Below are positions 11,201 through 24,383 of a DNA stretch of 64,000 bases, piece after piece. Below the pieces are notes generated by a model. That model was not told the origin of the DNA. It saw nothing but the letters and a program-made list of their open reading frames with translations, and did no database searches. The stretch lies in contig OY741275.1 in the NCBI GenBank assembly GCA_963514095.1, positions 6,488,151-6,552,150 of the forward strand, in the 5' to 3' direction. Both the position numbers and the translations under genes were made by a program. This stretch comes from Eutrigla gurnardus. Taxonomy: Eukaryota; Chordata; Actinopteri; Perciformes; Triglidae. How positions within the stretch are numbered: position 1 is the first letter of the stretch; each line of letters opens with the position of its first letter.

Positions 11201-14200
11201 AGACGGCCTGTGTGAGCCTCCTGCTGGAGGCCAGCAACTACCAGATGATGCCTTTCATGCAGCCAGCCCTGCAAACTGAGCGGACACAAATACGCTCAGA
11301 CGACACCCACATACTGGCTCTGGGCGGTGTGATGCGACAGCAGCTGGTGGTGAGCCGGGAGCTGAGGCTGTACGATGAAAAGTCCGGCCATTGGAGGGCC
11401 CTGAAGCCCATGGACGTTCCGCGTTACCAGCATGGCGTGGCTCTTCTAGGCGGCTTCCTCTTTATTGTTGGAGGTGAGATCACTTACACTTCACACTCTC
11501 AGGGCGATATTTATTGCATGTGTTCATGCAATAAAAATTGCATGAAAACATGCAATGTGCTTGCTACAGGATATGAGCTTTGTGAAAGTATGTTCCCCAA
11601 GTGTGAAAATGCTAGCGCACAGAAACACGACCAAGACAAACCCTAGTTTTCTTGTTAAATAGGAAGTGTAGATCAACACATAAATCTTATTTTCGAGTTA
11701 GTTGGAGATGAAGAAGTCATGGTACATCATGCATCATCAAGACTCAAAGTAAACTCAAAACCATAAATGTGCACTCTATTATATGAACCACTCTAATAAA
11801 TACAATATTTCTTGTTGACCCCTCAGGCCAGAGCACTTATGACACCAAGGGTAAGACGGCCATAGACAGCGCCTACCGCTACGACCCACGCTTTGACAAG
11901 TGGCTTCAGATTGCTTCCCTCAACGAGAAGAGGACCTTCTTCCACCTGAGCACTCTGAAGGGGAAACTGTTTGCAGTCGGAGGAAGGAATGAATCAGGAG
12001 AGACTGGTGAGCAGCTACTAATTCTAACGCCTACTGACGTTTATTTGGAGTCAACAGGAAGTCTATTCTCTCTGTTTTTGGTCTCAACCATCTCTTGGGG
12101 GAAATATCTGTCTCTTTAGCTTCTAAATGATGTACTATGGTCACCAGCCTTTGTAGCTTGTTAACACATAGGTAACTGCTTACTTCATCATCTTAATCAT
12201 CACCCATCACCATTTTATTTATCAACTACACCCCTGGTAGGGTGTAGAGTATGACATGCTGCGCTCTGTCCCGATATGTATTTTAACAAAATGTTTCACA
12301 AACCTGGCTAAATGTGCCATCAAACTTTTCACTTTGAAAAACAAATGTAAACATAAAGCTGTATTTTATCCATCAATCATTTATTAATTTGTTAATTTGA
12401 CTCATTTGCTGAGGCCCACGGTGCAGAGATCAGGAGGGTTCCCAAAGGAACGGATGTGTTTGCAGTTGACTCGCATACGTACACAGAGCTATGTGGAAAT
12501 TAAGCGTGAGTGCTTTGAATTTAAATTCTGTTTCCCAAACACCTCTCTGTCTCTGTGATCAGACTCGGTGGAGTGCTACAACCTGAAGAAAAATGAGTGG
12601 ACATTCGTGGCCAATATGGTGGAGCCTCACTATGGACACGCTGGAACGGTTCACGGGGGCCTCATGTACATCTCAGGTAAGAAACACTGTTCAACACACA
12701 GCTCAGACTGATCAGTTACCGATCAGAATGCTAGTACTTCACACTGAAATTCACTTCTGGTTTCATGATACAGTGATTTTATATACACACACATATGAAT
12801 ATGCATTTCTCAACACCACCAGACTCCAGTTAGTCTTCACTGTTCCAAAAATCACCAACTCTGGTTTAGTCAATATTACTACGTAATTCACGAATTCTAT
12901 ATATTGCCTGTGAGCTGAAGTCCTCATACTTGAACAACAGTGTCAGTGTGTTTTCAAAACACCCCTTTGGATGGTTTTGATTCCGCTCGGTCGGTGGTTA
13001 AGGGCTTGTTAAGTTTTAGTGAGAACTATGTGGTGAGGGAAAGATCATGGCCTGAGTTATGCAAAGGTTCTCTTTGTGTGAAAAAGGAACCCACATTGAC
13101 TGTTGACACAGTCTGCAGTGTTAAGACACAAGTATACTCAGGAATTTGACCTGACCGCCGCTCTGAGGGGGTTTCACAGCCATCTGACAAAGGCAGCTTC
13201 TTTCTTTGCCACTGAGACGACAGACTTTATTCATACAATCGATGTAATCAACACCAAGGTCATTTTAGGTGCTTCAACAAATGAGCATATGTCAGATGTA
13301 CAAAGGGACTCATGTTGAATACATTAGAAGTGTGATATACAGTATTTGCAGTATGTGCATTTGGGTAGATGCCTGTCACAGTCTGTCTCTGTGATCACCT
13401 GACGGCCCCAACCATTTGCCCACCTGTTCCCCGTTCCTTTAATCTGCCCTTTTCCCGCCTCACTTTGCCAGTTCGTCCAAGTTCCAATGTTCCTTTTTCG
13501 TTTGAGCTTCTGTTTCAGAACATTCTCACTCCCAACTCGAAACATACAGATTCTTGGTCAGTGGCCCTACGCTTCAAAGTATGACCTTCTAGATACCTGC
13601 CTAGCATCATTTTTGGACGTGTCTTTTCAGAATAAACCTCTGTCTTCATAGGAAGTTTGGGCAACAACACCGGGTTGTGTGTTATCTGAACCTTAACTCT
13701 TTTATGTACCTGCACCTGCTGTTGAGCCCACATACACCTTCATCCTGCATCCTCATTTACATTAACAAGACACACCATCGGTCAAAAACCGCACAGCAAA
13801 CCATGTATACATTAATGATGATGGAAGTGCTTCACCATGGGACAAATCCTTTACACAGAAGACTAAGATAATTTGGGTCCTTAACAGAGAAATTGCTAGG
13901 TGAAAAAAGCCTGGCTGGCCTATTTGAAACCACTTCCTGTTCAGCTGCTCTGATACCAGGCAGGTTTCTTAGCAACCTTGGACAGGAAAGCCGTTTGTCA
14001 CATTGAGAGCACAGATATACGAGTTTCACACATACCACAACAAGACCTGTGGTTGAAGTGGATCACGGTTCTCAAAACCTGTATTGTTTTGGTGTTATTT
14101 CCCAGAATACACAACATACTAGTCACATGTTCATGTAATTCCACCAGAGTTGAAGCTCAAGATTCAGTGCAAACCAATCAAAAGATACAAAGTTTAGTAA

Positions 14201-15466
14201 AAGGGTTGCAGGAAAATGTATTTAAAGTGTGAGCTCAAGTAGCTGTCCACTCTTTGTTGTAATAATGATAGTCTGGGCCCTGCGATAGACTGGCGTCCTG
14301 TCCAGGGTCTACCCTGCCTTCGCCCAATGACAGCTGGGATCGGCTCCAGCCCCCCCGCGACCCTGAATACAGGATAAGCGGTAGACAATGGATGGATGGA
14401 TGATGGTCTGAATCATAACAAATAACTTATTTCTAAAAGATACCAATAATACCTAAACAACTAATCAGGAGCTACAGAAAATAATCCATTCAAATTTAAG
14501 ATTGTATGGTCATTTCACAATGATGAATTTGGGAAGGACTTAGAGAAACGTGCTTTATGTACGTGAAATTTGCCACTTGCAAGAGTGAGATTCATCATGT
14601 GGTTCAAAGATTTATTTTCAAATTCAAATCTAGTGATGATGCGTTTAGGTGTAATTGGTAGAGAATGTTCAGTTTTCTCACAAACAAACTTCTCTATATC
14701 TTTCCAACCCACAGATGAGAACAGGAAGTGACAAACCAGAAGCAGAAGTGTCTCTGGCTCCGCCAGTGAATTCCTCTGAGCTTCTTTGAACTGAGCTTCG
14801 GAATTATGAATTTCAAAAAGGTTTCCCTTTGGGTGAAATCTTCTCATAGTTCAGAAGTTCTTTTCACATGTTTGTTTGTACATTTCACGTCTTTTAAACA
14901 CAGCCTTTGAACGTTAGCATTTTAGCGGCCTAAGTGACGTTTCTTGTTGGCTTCCCTGTTGTCTCCCAGGTGGCATCACCCGTGACACGTTCCAGAAGGA
15001 GCTTTGGTGTTACGATCCGGCCGCCGACATGTGGCGTCGTCGAGCCGACATGAAGGAGCTGCGTGGCTTGCACTGCATGTGCACCGTCGGAGACAGGCTC
15101 TACGTCATGGGCGGGAACCACTTCCGAGGCAGCAGCGACTACGACGACGTCCTGGGCTGTGAATACTACAGCCCCGAGGCGGACCAGTGGACGGTGGTGG
15201 CGGCGATGTCGCGGGGCCAGAGCGACGTCGGTGTGACGGTGTTCAACGGGCAGATCTACGTGGTGGGAGGCTACTCCTGGAACAGCAGGTGCATGGTCGA
15301 CATCGTGCAGCGGTACGACCCGGAGCAGGACGTGTGGGACAGGGTGTTCAACGTGCTGGAGCCTCTGGGGGGGATTCGTGCCTGCACGATGACGGTTCAT
15401 CTGCCGGAGGGGTCGGTAGACGAGGCACAGTTACAGGAGTGTCCTCTGCCCACAGCCAAGAGCTGA
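5890..15466 (+). CDS. klhl9/13-like: Kelch-like protein of the KLHL9/KLHL13 group (first exon missing)
   Basis: This is a substrate adaptor of a CUL3 E3 ubiquitin ligase; KLHL9/13 act with CUL3 on Aurora B in mitosis (family knowledge). Exons, joined in phase: 5890-6032, 7351-7538, 8086-8218, 9634-9830, 10002-10077, 10916-11473, 11827-12006, 12563-12676 and 14970-15466 (TGA 15464-15466). They give 694 residues without the start. Order: an Arg/Pro-rich N-terminus with an Ala-Pro repeat; BTB domain (GFDVFRADETLCDVVLVPGD, then SSDYFKAMFTGG); BACK domain (GEFVSQNL to VRFPLMSPSELIQI); and kelch repeats with paired glycines (ILALGG, FIVGG, FAVGG, YISGG, YVMGG, YVVGG). ASNYQMMPFMQP, KGKTAIDSAYRYDPR and LGGIRACTMTV mark the KLHL9/13 branch, but many positions differ, suggesting a diverged paralogue. 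Human KLHL9 is recalled as single-exon, so this split gene is closer in structure to KLHL13. No ATG lies in frame upstream of 5890 before a TGA at 5858, so an upstream exon must supply the start. Confidence 0.9.
7369..7417 (+). repeat. In-frame CAGCTC hexanucleotide repeat encoding Ala-Pro
   Basis: Seven to eight copies of (CAGCTC)n lie inside the kelch gene's second visible exon and encode an alternating Ala-Pro run before LPPPLEIAP. A repeat unit divisible by three keeps the frame, so copy-number changes would only alter the length of the Ala-Pro stretch. Confidence 0.9.
8243..8269. repeat. (AC)n microsatellite
   Basis: A dinucleotide run just inside the intron after the kelch gene's BTB exon, about 25 nt from the donor at 8219. 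Confidence 0.9.
14276..14400 (+). mobile_element. 5'-truncated tRNA-type SINE, copy 1
   Basis: This carries the 3' half of the same family as 19688-19893 and 60942-61310, here in the sense of the kelch gene. It ends in the ATGG tail and is flanked by near-identical 10-bp direct repeats TGATAGTCTG (14266-14275) and TGATGGTCTG (14401-14410). That is the mark of target-primed retrotransposition. It sits in the last intron of the kelch gene. Confidence 0.8.
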
Positions 15467-16170
15467 GACTGCATGGCAGTAGAGCCAGAACTGACTAATA
15501 TAACTGCATGTTGCAGCTAATAGAAGGCAAAACAGGAAACTGTGTGGGTGCAAGCATGGCTCGCCATCGCACATTATTTTTCAACGGTTTGAAACTTCAG
15601 CTCTCTGTCACACTTTGCTGTGTCCTTAGTGCCATTTCCTGTCCTTGCATTTAGCGTCAGCCAAGCAGCATCCGTCCTGCTCTGTTGCTTGTTTGTTTTC
15701 TCTCTGCCGTTTCAGTATGTAAAGGAAAACGATGCATCTTCAATGAAAGGTCAAACCCACCCTCCCTCTCAAGTTGGATGGCCACTGGACGTTGAGTTTC
15801 GCTGTTTCACAGGTCAAAGCGAATGAAAGAGTTAATTTTGAAATCAACAAAAGCATCCGGCATGGAAGTAATGTTACTAAAGGATGAAGCCGGCTTCAGT
15901 CTCACTAATAATCTCTGAACAACGCAGACTTTATCTGGCTAACAAGCACTCTCTGTGTCAGTTATCTTTGACACACCATCAGATGAAGAATTGAGTCATA
16001 AGATGACCATGCCTAACCTAGACGACAAAGACAACATTATGATCAATTATGATTTGGAAATTTGGAAACTCCTTTTGTTAATTTAGCGTGCAACTACCAC
16101 CAGAAGTCACAGTTTGAAAAATCAAACTTTTTTGTTGTATATTTATGTATTTGCAGTGTTTTAAGATGAA

Positions 16171-16176
16171 AATAAA
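16171..16176 (+). other. Polyadenylation signal of the kelch gene
   Basis: AATAAA about 700 nt downstream of the TGA at 15466. It would define a 3' UTR of about 0.7 kb. Confidence 0.6.
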
Positions 16177-16294
16177 GTGATGATTGTGATCTCCATGTCA
16201 CACTTTGAGTTAAGTTATTCACCGGAGGCCAAAGTCAGCTGTTGAGACAAACTAAAAACGGTGGAAGTTCCTCAACAGCTGCACAAGCATGTCA

Positions 16295-16298
<4 letters not shown>

Positions 16299-16341
<43 letters not shown>
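16299..16341. repeat. (AC)n microsatellite
   Basis: A pure CA dinucleotide run about 120 nt downstream of the kelch polyadenylation signal. Confidence 0.95.
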
Positions 16342-16343
<2 letters not shown>

Positions 16344-18746
16344 CACAGAGACACACATACTCTATCATGTGCATGTGATGCAAGTGAATGACGATGAAAC
16401 TGCCCTTGAGATGTCGACCTTCATCTTCCAGATGAGACAACAATCAGCTGTGATACCGACTGCTATGCCAAGGACGGCAACGAATGAGGCGCACAGTTAC
16501 TTTGATTAGGAAAGAGATTCATGCTCTAAAAGATGTGAGACACATAACTTGAAAAGAAGCCTACGTAGTCAACAGACTGAGTGTTTTAGGCTACTGTTTA
16601 AACAGTGGTGTGGAGGAACTGTTATGGATGTTTACGGACATGAAAACAGTGTAAGCGTGGGTAGAAACCCTGCAGCACTCAGAGTTTCCACCACTCAGTC
16701 ACATGACCTGGACTACCATTCACTGAGAAAACCATGGCCAACTGTAATTCATCTCGGTGCGAGGAAAAACATATTTGGCCATCTGGCCGACAGAAGTCGC
16801 CTTGAAATGTTGAATCTTGTTTTATTTGGCTGATCTAGCCTTGTACCTTTGTCAGGAGTGGAATGTATTTTAAGTTGAATCTACCGGCGTATAAATCAAA
16901 TCCTTTACTGAAGTGCATGTAATCAAACTTAAATGTTAAAAAAAAGCAACTCCCAAGTTGATATTCTGCATTTAAAATTTTAATTAGAGCTACTACGAGG
17001 AACTTTACTTCTGTGTTGGTTTTGGCGGTCCCTGTGGATGAAACTGGTCATGTCACCTGATTCCCTTTAGAAAACGACTCATTGAACTGCAGCAGGGTCT
17101 GACAGCCCGCCCTGCTCGGTCCTGATTCTGGTCCTGCAGCAGCATGGTGTCGGTGCTGGCTCCCTGCAGGGACCAGCGGACCTGAAGGAAGATTTGTTGA
17201 ACCTGCAAGATTTCACTAGAATCTGAATCAATGACATTGAGAATAACATTATAGAAATAAGCAATCTCCTATTTCTTCTGTAGGTCATATAGAGGCTTCA
17301 GTATTGAACGGTTTCATAACCAGTTAAAAGTTCTATCAGAAACTTCTCTTTGATGTAGCATATTAGAAGTATGCAGCTGAAATAAATGGCAGTATCTCTG
17401 TGTTGTACTTAAACACAGTACTAGAGTAAATGTCAGTCTGAGAAACTCTCACCATGGATGGAGAGTGGCTACAAGGCCTAAATGACGTTTGGCTTGAGCA
17501 GTTGAGGAACTGGAAACAGGTGAGTAGATGACTGTCATGACCGTATATGGTTTTTGATATAGTTGTTTCCTGTTTTACTTTGAAAGTCATCTGCCTGTGT
17601 CTTGTCTTGTTTTACTTTGGAGGACACTGCCTTTGTGGACTACCTTGGCTCGGTCCTTTGAAGGCCAAACCAAGTGGTCTCCGATATGAGACTGTCTGGT
17701 CTACAGAGGATTTCCTGTTTGCGTAACCTTTGCTGTCCCTGTTGCCGAGCAACCAGCTGCGGTTTACAGGAAAGAACATAGAAGAGGTAACGAATGTTAA
17801 ATGATTAAAATCTAGCCAGAGATCATAATATTCCTTTTATTTTATATTATGATGATGGGTGTACTTCATGACCTATTTCAGGCTGAGCGAGTGTATTCTG
17901 ATCCATCTCCCTCTGCTGATCCTCTCACAGATACATATTTTGTCAAAAAAATCCAATCGTCACCTGAATCTTGAATGAATCAGGAAGATAGGCTGCATTT
18001 GAAGGAGTCTTTGAAATGGGACACCTCAGTCTTGAAATGCAGCCTCCAAAGGATGATTTGGGACACAGCTACTGTCTGCCCTGCATTATGAGTTTGACCT
18101 GTTTCTCGTTATCTGCCTCCTTTACTCAGTTTGTCTTTGTTACCTTCTATTGCTACATGGAGGTTTGTTTCACTGCCACCTGTGTTCTGTTACCTGCCTG
18201 TGTCTTGGATTCTCCATTTGTAACTTTTATTTCATTAGTCATTTAACGGCACAACAGCCTGTGTAAAACCAGAAGCAAACGTTGACTTATATGTTACGTA
18301 ACTTCTCTACTTAAGTAACGCTACTTTTGTGGTTATTTCAAAGGTACAAGACATATTTGAGGTACTTATACTTACACTTGCAGAGCTATTTCCACTTAAA
18401 TACAAGATTAAAACTTCCTACAGCAACTGTCCTTGGCCTATAAAATGCCCCAGCCCACAGCATTCTCCAGCTCACATTCCACCCTATAGTGGCAGAGCCC
18501 TTCCTCCTTTTTTTGAACTGCCTGGGAGCAAATTATTCGTTTTTTTCTGGTTAAGTTTCTGAGTTTGAAAAAAGTGAAAAGGCTTTGGCTGGGAGGACAA
18601 ACGGTGCTGTTATCTCCCAAGAACAGAACCCTGAAACATCCACAAAAGCAAAAGGTCTTTTTTCTCTCTGAGCTTTTTTTAGAGCCATCTTCATCTCCTT
18701 AGAAAAACGTTTTTTTGTTCTTGTAGCGAGAGAGAATTAAGCTGCG

Positions 18747-21700
18747 ATGTCTCTGAGTGGTGAAGTGTGTTTGGTGACGGGAGCCTGTGGATTCCTGGGA
18801 AAGAGGCTGGTGAGGCTGCTGCTGGAGGAAGAGCTAATGGCTGAGATTCGACTGCTGGACAAAGAAGTCCAGCCGCAACTTTTACAGAGTCTGGAGGGTA
18901 AAATCTGTCCGTCTTCAAATGATCCTTCTTCTTTTTCTCTCTGCAGCACACATGAAATACATGAAAAGTATATAGAGAGAAGTGTGTCTCCATAGTCTCC
19001 TTTGGTTTGTTTACATGATACCATTGTTGTTTTGAGAAAAACAAACATTTTATTGCTTTCTGTATACTTGTATTTTTGTTGTTGTTGATGTTTTACAAAC
19101 TGGGGAGTGATTAGCAACAACATTCATTTGTATTATTTCATATTTTTATGCAGTGCAGTAAAAAAAAACTCAGAGGAGAAAAATGTCCCCTTCCTGAAAC
19201 TGATATAAAATGCTCTATATTATCATTATTTTCCTGATCATAACTACCAAATTTTCATTCTTTTTCTAAATTTGAACTCTTTTAGTGACAGTTTACAAAA
19301 TGCCATTATTTTTATGAAAAACAATAGATGTATTATTTTCAGTATACTTAAAGGTTTTTTTTGGGGGGGGGGGGGGGGGGGTATGTCAATGATTAGCAAC
19401 AACATTGACTTTTATACATTGCATATCTGGTGGAAAGTTTTGAATCCTTGACTCTGGTTTTAAAGCCTGATAAACAGAATGCATGATTTGCGCTGCAATG
19501 GCCCTGGGAATCAAACATTTTAATCGGTTTCATTGGGGACATTTTTGTCCTTAAGCGTCTGAGTGTCTGTATTTTGGCTACACATTTTCTTATTGACCTA
19601 TAATAGGAGCTGAGGGGGATCTTCCAAAATATGAGGAGAAAAAAACCCAGAACCCTTGCCAAACATTTGCATCAACACAGTCAAAATCCATCCATCCATC
19701 CATTGTCTACCGCTTATCCTGTATTCAGGGTCGCGGGGGGGCTGGAGCCGATCCCAGCTGTCATTGGGTGAAGGCAGGGTACACCCTGGACAGGACGCCA
19801 GTCTATCACAGGGCTGACATGTAGAGACAGACAACCATTCACGCTCACATTCACACCTACGGGCATTTTAGAGTCACCAATTAACCTATCCCCACACAGT
19901 CAAAATGATCGAAAAAAATAAAATCCCAAAATGTCCCAAGTGTTGACGATAAAAGAAACAAGAGAATACTGTAGAAGTATACCAAATATCTTATATTGTG
20001 GTAATTGATGAGGGTTTCTTGTTGATTACTGTCAGACTGCAGAGGTGACACGAAGCTGAGCGTTTTCGAGGGAGACATCAGAGACGGCGATTTCCTGAGA
20101 AGAAGCTGTCGAGGTGCATCGATTGTCTTCCACGTGGCATCCATCATCGACGTGAAGGATTCAGTGGAGTACAGTGAGCTATACGGGGTCAATGTCAAAG
20201 GTAAATCACTTTAATGCACTGGAAGATAAACAGACACTGTTTTCAACACGGACACTTTAACTGACAGCGTTATGGCTTGTTTATACACCAACAGTAACAT
20301 CTGGCTGAGCTGTTTCAACTCATTTCAGTGCTTCTGAACCAAAAGCCTTGTTGCAGAAACCAAAGACACTGTGCAACATGAATATGGTGGTGAAATGAAA
20401 AAGATGTGAAAAAAGATCCTGACTTGCACGTTTATTTCCGGTCTCCTGGGTGAAAGTCCTGTGTTTGTATTTCACCCGTTGTACTCGTTATTATAGGTTT
20501 CCAGAAAGGTACAATGCACATCCTTTTCCTGGCGACTGGGATGTTTAAGTAGTTCAACTTGAACTTTTAGACTCCTTTATTCAGAATTCACAGAGACTTG
20601 AACTCATATCAACACTTTCACTGTTACAACCACTTCAACTTTAACAACTTTTCACACTTTTTCCCTCTCACAGATAAATTATTGTAGTTCCGTCATATTG
20701 ACTTGATTATTTATTCATTCACTGACATTTTTGCCTTTTCATTGCAACTAACACTTTCAGCATGTGGACATACACACATAAACATGGCACATAAACACCC
20801 ATACACATTTTTCATAATTCCTGAACGCGTGTTAATAGATTAACAGATACATTAAGATGCTGAATAAAAGGTGCTATCATCTCCTAACACTTTCTTTCTT
20901 AAAGAGTTTCAACTTCATAGCATTTAGCATTTCATTTAGCAGAACATTTCTTTGCTTTCTTATTGTGACAATAGAAGAAAGGTTTGCCCTGGCTCTCTGC
21001 TTGTATGAACTCAGGAGCATCTTTGCTTTGCAGGAACGCAGCTGCTTCTGGAGGCTTGTATTCAAGAGAACGTGGTGTCGTTCATATACACCAGCACCGT
21101 CGAGGTGATGGGCCCAAACCCTAAAGGTGAACCCGTATTCAACGGCAGCGAGGACACGGTGTACCAATGTGCTCTGAAGTTTGCCTACAGCAAGACTAAA
21201 AAGGAGGCTGAGCAGAGAACCCTGCAGGCCCACAACGAGGTGCTGCAGAACGGAGGCCTTCTGGCCACCTGCGCCCTCAGACCCATGTACATCTACGGGG
21301 AGGGCTGCCGCTTCCTGCTGGGCCACATGGGTGACGGGATACGAAATAACAACGTTCTGTACCGTATGTCTAAGCCTGAGGCACGAGTGAATCCGGTGTA
21401 CGTGGGCAACGTGGCTGCGGCCCACCTCCAAGCGGCCCGCAGCCTCAAAGACCCACAACGAAGAAACGCCATTGGAGGAAAGTTTTACTTCGTTTCTGAT
21501 GACACGCCACTTGTGAGCTATTCAGACTTCAACCACGCCGTGATGTCACCTCTGGGCTTCAGCATTCAGGAGGAGCTCATGTACCCGCTCTTCCTCCTCT
21601 ACTTGGTGTGCTTCATCATGAGGATGCTGGTCATGATAGCCCGACCTTTCGTACGCATCGTCCCTCCGCTCAACGGGCAGCTCGTCACCATGTTGAACAC

Positions 21701-21842
21701 GCCGTTCAGCTTCTCCTATCAGAAGGCCAAGAGGGACCTGGGATACGCCCCCAGATACACCTGGGAGGAAGCACGCAGACGCACCACTGAATGGCTAGCG
21801 TCGGAGCTGCTGAAGGAGAGGGAGCGAATACATGCAAAATAA
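18747..21842 (+). CDS. hsd3b1: 3-beta-hydroxysteroid dehydrogenase/delta5-4 isomerase
   Basis: This ER/mitochondrial membrane enzyme uses NAD+ to convert delta5-3beta-hydroxysteroids (pregnenolone, DHEA) to delta4-3-ketosteroids (progesterone, androstenedione). Exons 18747-18897, 20036-20200 and 21034-21842 join in phase to 374 aa, the normal length. Seen in the protein: the Rossmann dinucleotide motif VTGACGFLGKRL near residue 7; GDIRDGDFLRRSCRG and FHVASIIDV; the family segment YTSTVEVMGPNP; the catalytic Y157-x-x-x-K161 (YSKTK); ALRPMYIYGEG; and a hydrophobic membrane segment at about 289-311 (YPLFLLYLVCF). The stop is TAA at 21840. The first ATG after an in-frame stop context was chosen because it starts right at the conserved N-terminus. 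Vicinity to hao2 fits the mammalian HSD3B-HAO2 cluster. It resembles the steroidogenic type rather than hsd3b7, but the exact paralogue name is an inference. Confidence 0.93.
19363..19381 (+). repeat. Poly-G run (19 G)
   Basis: An uninterrupted G19 run preceded by a T-run, in hsd3b intron 1. It may form a G-quadruplex and is a likely sequencing or assembly length error site. Confidence 0.9.
19688..19893 (-). mobile_element. 5'-truncated tRNA-type SINE, copy 2, in hsd3b intron 1
   Basis: The element is antisense to hsd3b. Its (ATCC)n end (tail on the minus strand) is at 19688 and its truncated 5' end is at 19893. It is flanked by perfect 13-bp direct repeats ACACAGTCAAAAT at 19675-19687 and 19894-19906, so this is an intact insertion footprint. 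Confidence 0.9.
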
Positions 21843-22259
21843 TTCATGAAACATCGACTATGTTTTATCGTGTCTTTGTTTCTATGCGACACTAAAAACA
21901 AAAGTTTAGTGGAAGTAAATGTGAAGCGCACATTCAAAACGTGGAGATCTTCACTGATGTTTCTTTAATGGCACCATTCACTACTGTTACTGAATCTCTC
22001 TAATAATAAGTCTAATAATAAGTTTAACAGAGGTTTCTGTGTGTTTCGTTTGTCACGTGGGTTTAAATGAGGAGAAGCTGCAAACACTCTTTTCTTCTTC
22101 TGTTACTTTAGCTTAACAGATACTAACCTCAGTAGATGGTTTAAGACCGAACAGGAAGCAGCGTTGACTTCTCCCTATGAGGAAGGGGGGAAACACTTAA
22201 AAACAAATGTAGATATCATCTCTTGTTTCTGCACTGTTTGGCAATAAGCTGTGTGTATT

Positions 22260-22265
22260 ATTAAA
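22260..22265 (+). other. Polyadenylation signal of hsd3b
   Basis: ATTAAA about 420 nt downstream of the hsd3b stop. This is a common variant of the canonical signal. Confidence 0.5.
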
Positions 22266-24287
22266 GATTACGTGGAGAAAAAAACTTGTGCATTGTACAT
22301 TTTCATTTAGACTTTGTTTAACTATGTATCAATCAGTTTTACTTAAAAGGAACTTTGTTTTCACCATTTGATTTTTATTTTATCTTAAAGGTTGAGTAGG
22401 TTATTTGGAAAAACCAGAGTTGTTTAACAAAGTCCCGCCCCGTCGTTCAGACCTCTGTTCAAAGCTGCTCCTCCAGAACATCAAACAAGTCCTCGAGATC
22501 ACAAAGGTTTTTACAGTCCTGCCACTGCCACAGATGACTTTTTTTTATGTCAAAGCATTTAAAGGTGCTATTGACAACATTGATAACATCCAGCCACTAG
22601 ATGTCGCACTCCCCCCTTCCATTGCATTCACATCACAACACAGCTGTTGCTGGAAGCGCATGCACCCTCAATGGGCTGCCAGTGTCCGTGTTAGCTAAAA
22701 GCTAGCTTTAACGATATCTTACCGGTCAAGGAGAAAAGTAGCCACCTTGGCTTTTCAGTCCTTGAAACTCCTTCAGCTGACTCCGACGATCAAACACTGA
22801 ACCAACGTTCACTCTGGTCTCGCTCCTCCTTTTGTCTCTAAGAACTTAGGACTGGTACCGAAATGCCGCCCGCTTACCGTCAAACTCAGACATTTTCACG
22901 TTTTTCCACACTAACTGGCGACCTCAAAGACTCTTGACCCCTGACTACAGAGATACCATGTGATAGCAACGTCGTTATTCTATTGGCTCACAAGCCTTGC
23001 CAGAAGCCACAGCCACACATCTACACAGAGTAAACAAAACCTTTAGTTTGGACCCGTCAAAATTAAAAAAAATTATTAATTCACAATCAAAAAAATGTTT
23101 TCACGAGAAGTGATACTTTGATTCTGCACCTTTCTAAAAGCTCTGTGGATGTTTTTTTTTTTTAAGTATTTGTTTCCGTAAAAGTTTTATCAATATGACC
23201 TTTAATTTCATTATTATATATTCATTGTTATGGGTATGTTACAAGGATAATATGATAGAACGTGTTTCTGAATAGAATAATCTAATCAACCTTTAAGTTT
23301 GAAACTAGCAGTCTTGGTTAATGGTTAATGGTTTATATTTTCAACTCCACCAAAAAGATTATATGAATGGTTGCATGTGTGCATGTGAGTGAGTGAGTGT
23401 GCAGCTCTGTCTGTCTAATCTCTCATCTTGCTGCAGCAAACTGCATCATATTTGGCGTGCCCAGTTATGGCTGCACGGGAATCATGCTGACTCACACTTT
23501 CTCGACCACAGTCAGGGGGAAACAGTTTGCGGCGTGCTTGGCTAACAGCTACTGGACCTCCCAGTACACAGTGTCCTGCAGCTCACTTTTAGTGCTGTGG
23601 ATTTGTGGAGTTTGGCCAACACATTTTGCACGCGTCAGTCACGGCATGTCAATATACGCTCTTTACATGCGTAGTGCCTTTTCAAAATAAACGAGTCAAA
23701 CGAGTTACATAACTATCAACACAAACATGATTCACGTTACTAACGACCGGCGGGTCCAAATGTTTGTTTCATGGGGTCGCAAATAGCAGTCTGTGTTTTT
23801 TGGGTGTCTCGACGGGGGGTTGGCGAGCTGTGTGTTCTGTCCTTTCAATACATCAATGGAAACACAGAAGTATGTTGATCTGACCCTAACCCTGGCGGAG
23901 ACCTTTCTAGTTCTCAAACGTTTTCATCTGAGCTCCTATAAGCTCTAAATCACTGTGATGCAAAACGTACTCTTGATCCGTTTTCCTGGGAAAGGATTAT
24001 ATTATTTGTTGTTGTGTAATTACTACCTTAAAACTAGAGGCAAGATCCAGTCAAACCTGCCATGTATTCATTTGGAGATCCACAATGATGATACAGTAAG
24101 ACAACAGCAAGCAATGAACTGGTTGATGGTCGAAGCGATGGAATTCCCCAGAGTCGTTTTTAGCATATTTACAGAGAGCATTGATCACATAAGGCATTAA
24201 GAGCATAAAGCCAACAATCAATCAGCTAATGATTGATTTCTCTCAGACACAACAGGGTGACCTCCTCCTCACCCTCTGAAACACACA

Positions 24288-24383
<96 letters not shown>

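Larger units (their letters stand above)
15467..18746. other. Kelch 3' UTR and intergenic stretch before hsd3b
   Basis: The first 0.7 kb is probably the kelch 3' UTR. The rest holds an (AC)n run (16299-16341) and AT-rich sequence with no exon that could be tied to a protein family. The hsd3b promoter should lie near 18400-18740. A TATAAAA-like stretch (TATAAAATG, about 18440) is present, but no start site can be fixed. Confidence 0.5.

Noticed and set aside
20877..21458. 193-codon open stretch antisense to hsd3b exon 3
   Set aside because: Shadow of a real coding exon. The plus frame has full family conservation.
23397..23690. 97-codon plus-strand ORF upstream of pla1a
   Set aside because: No known family features, no conserved start context, isolated between repeats.
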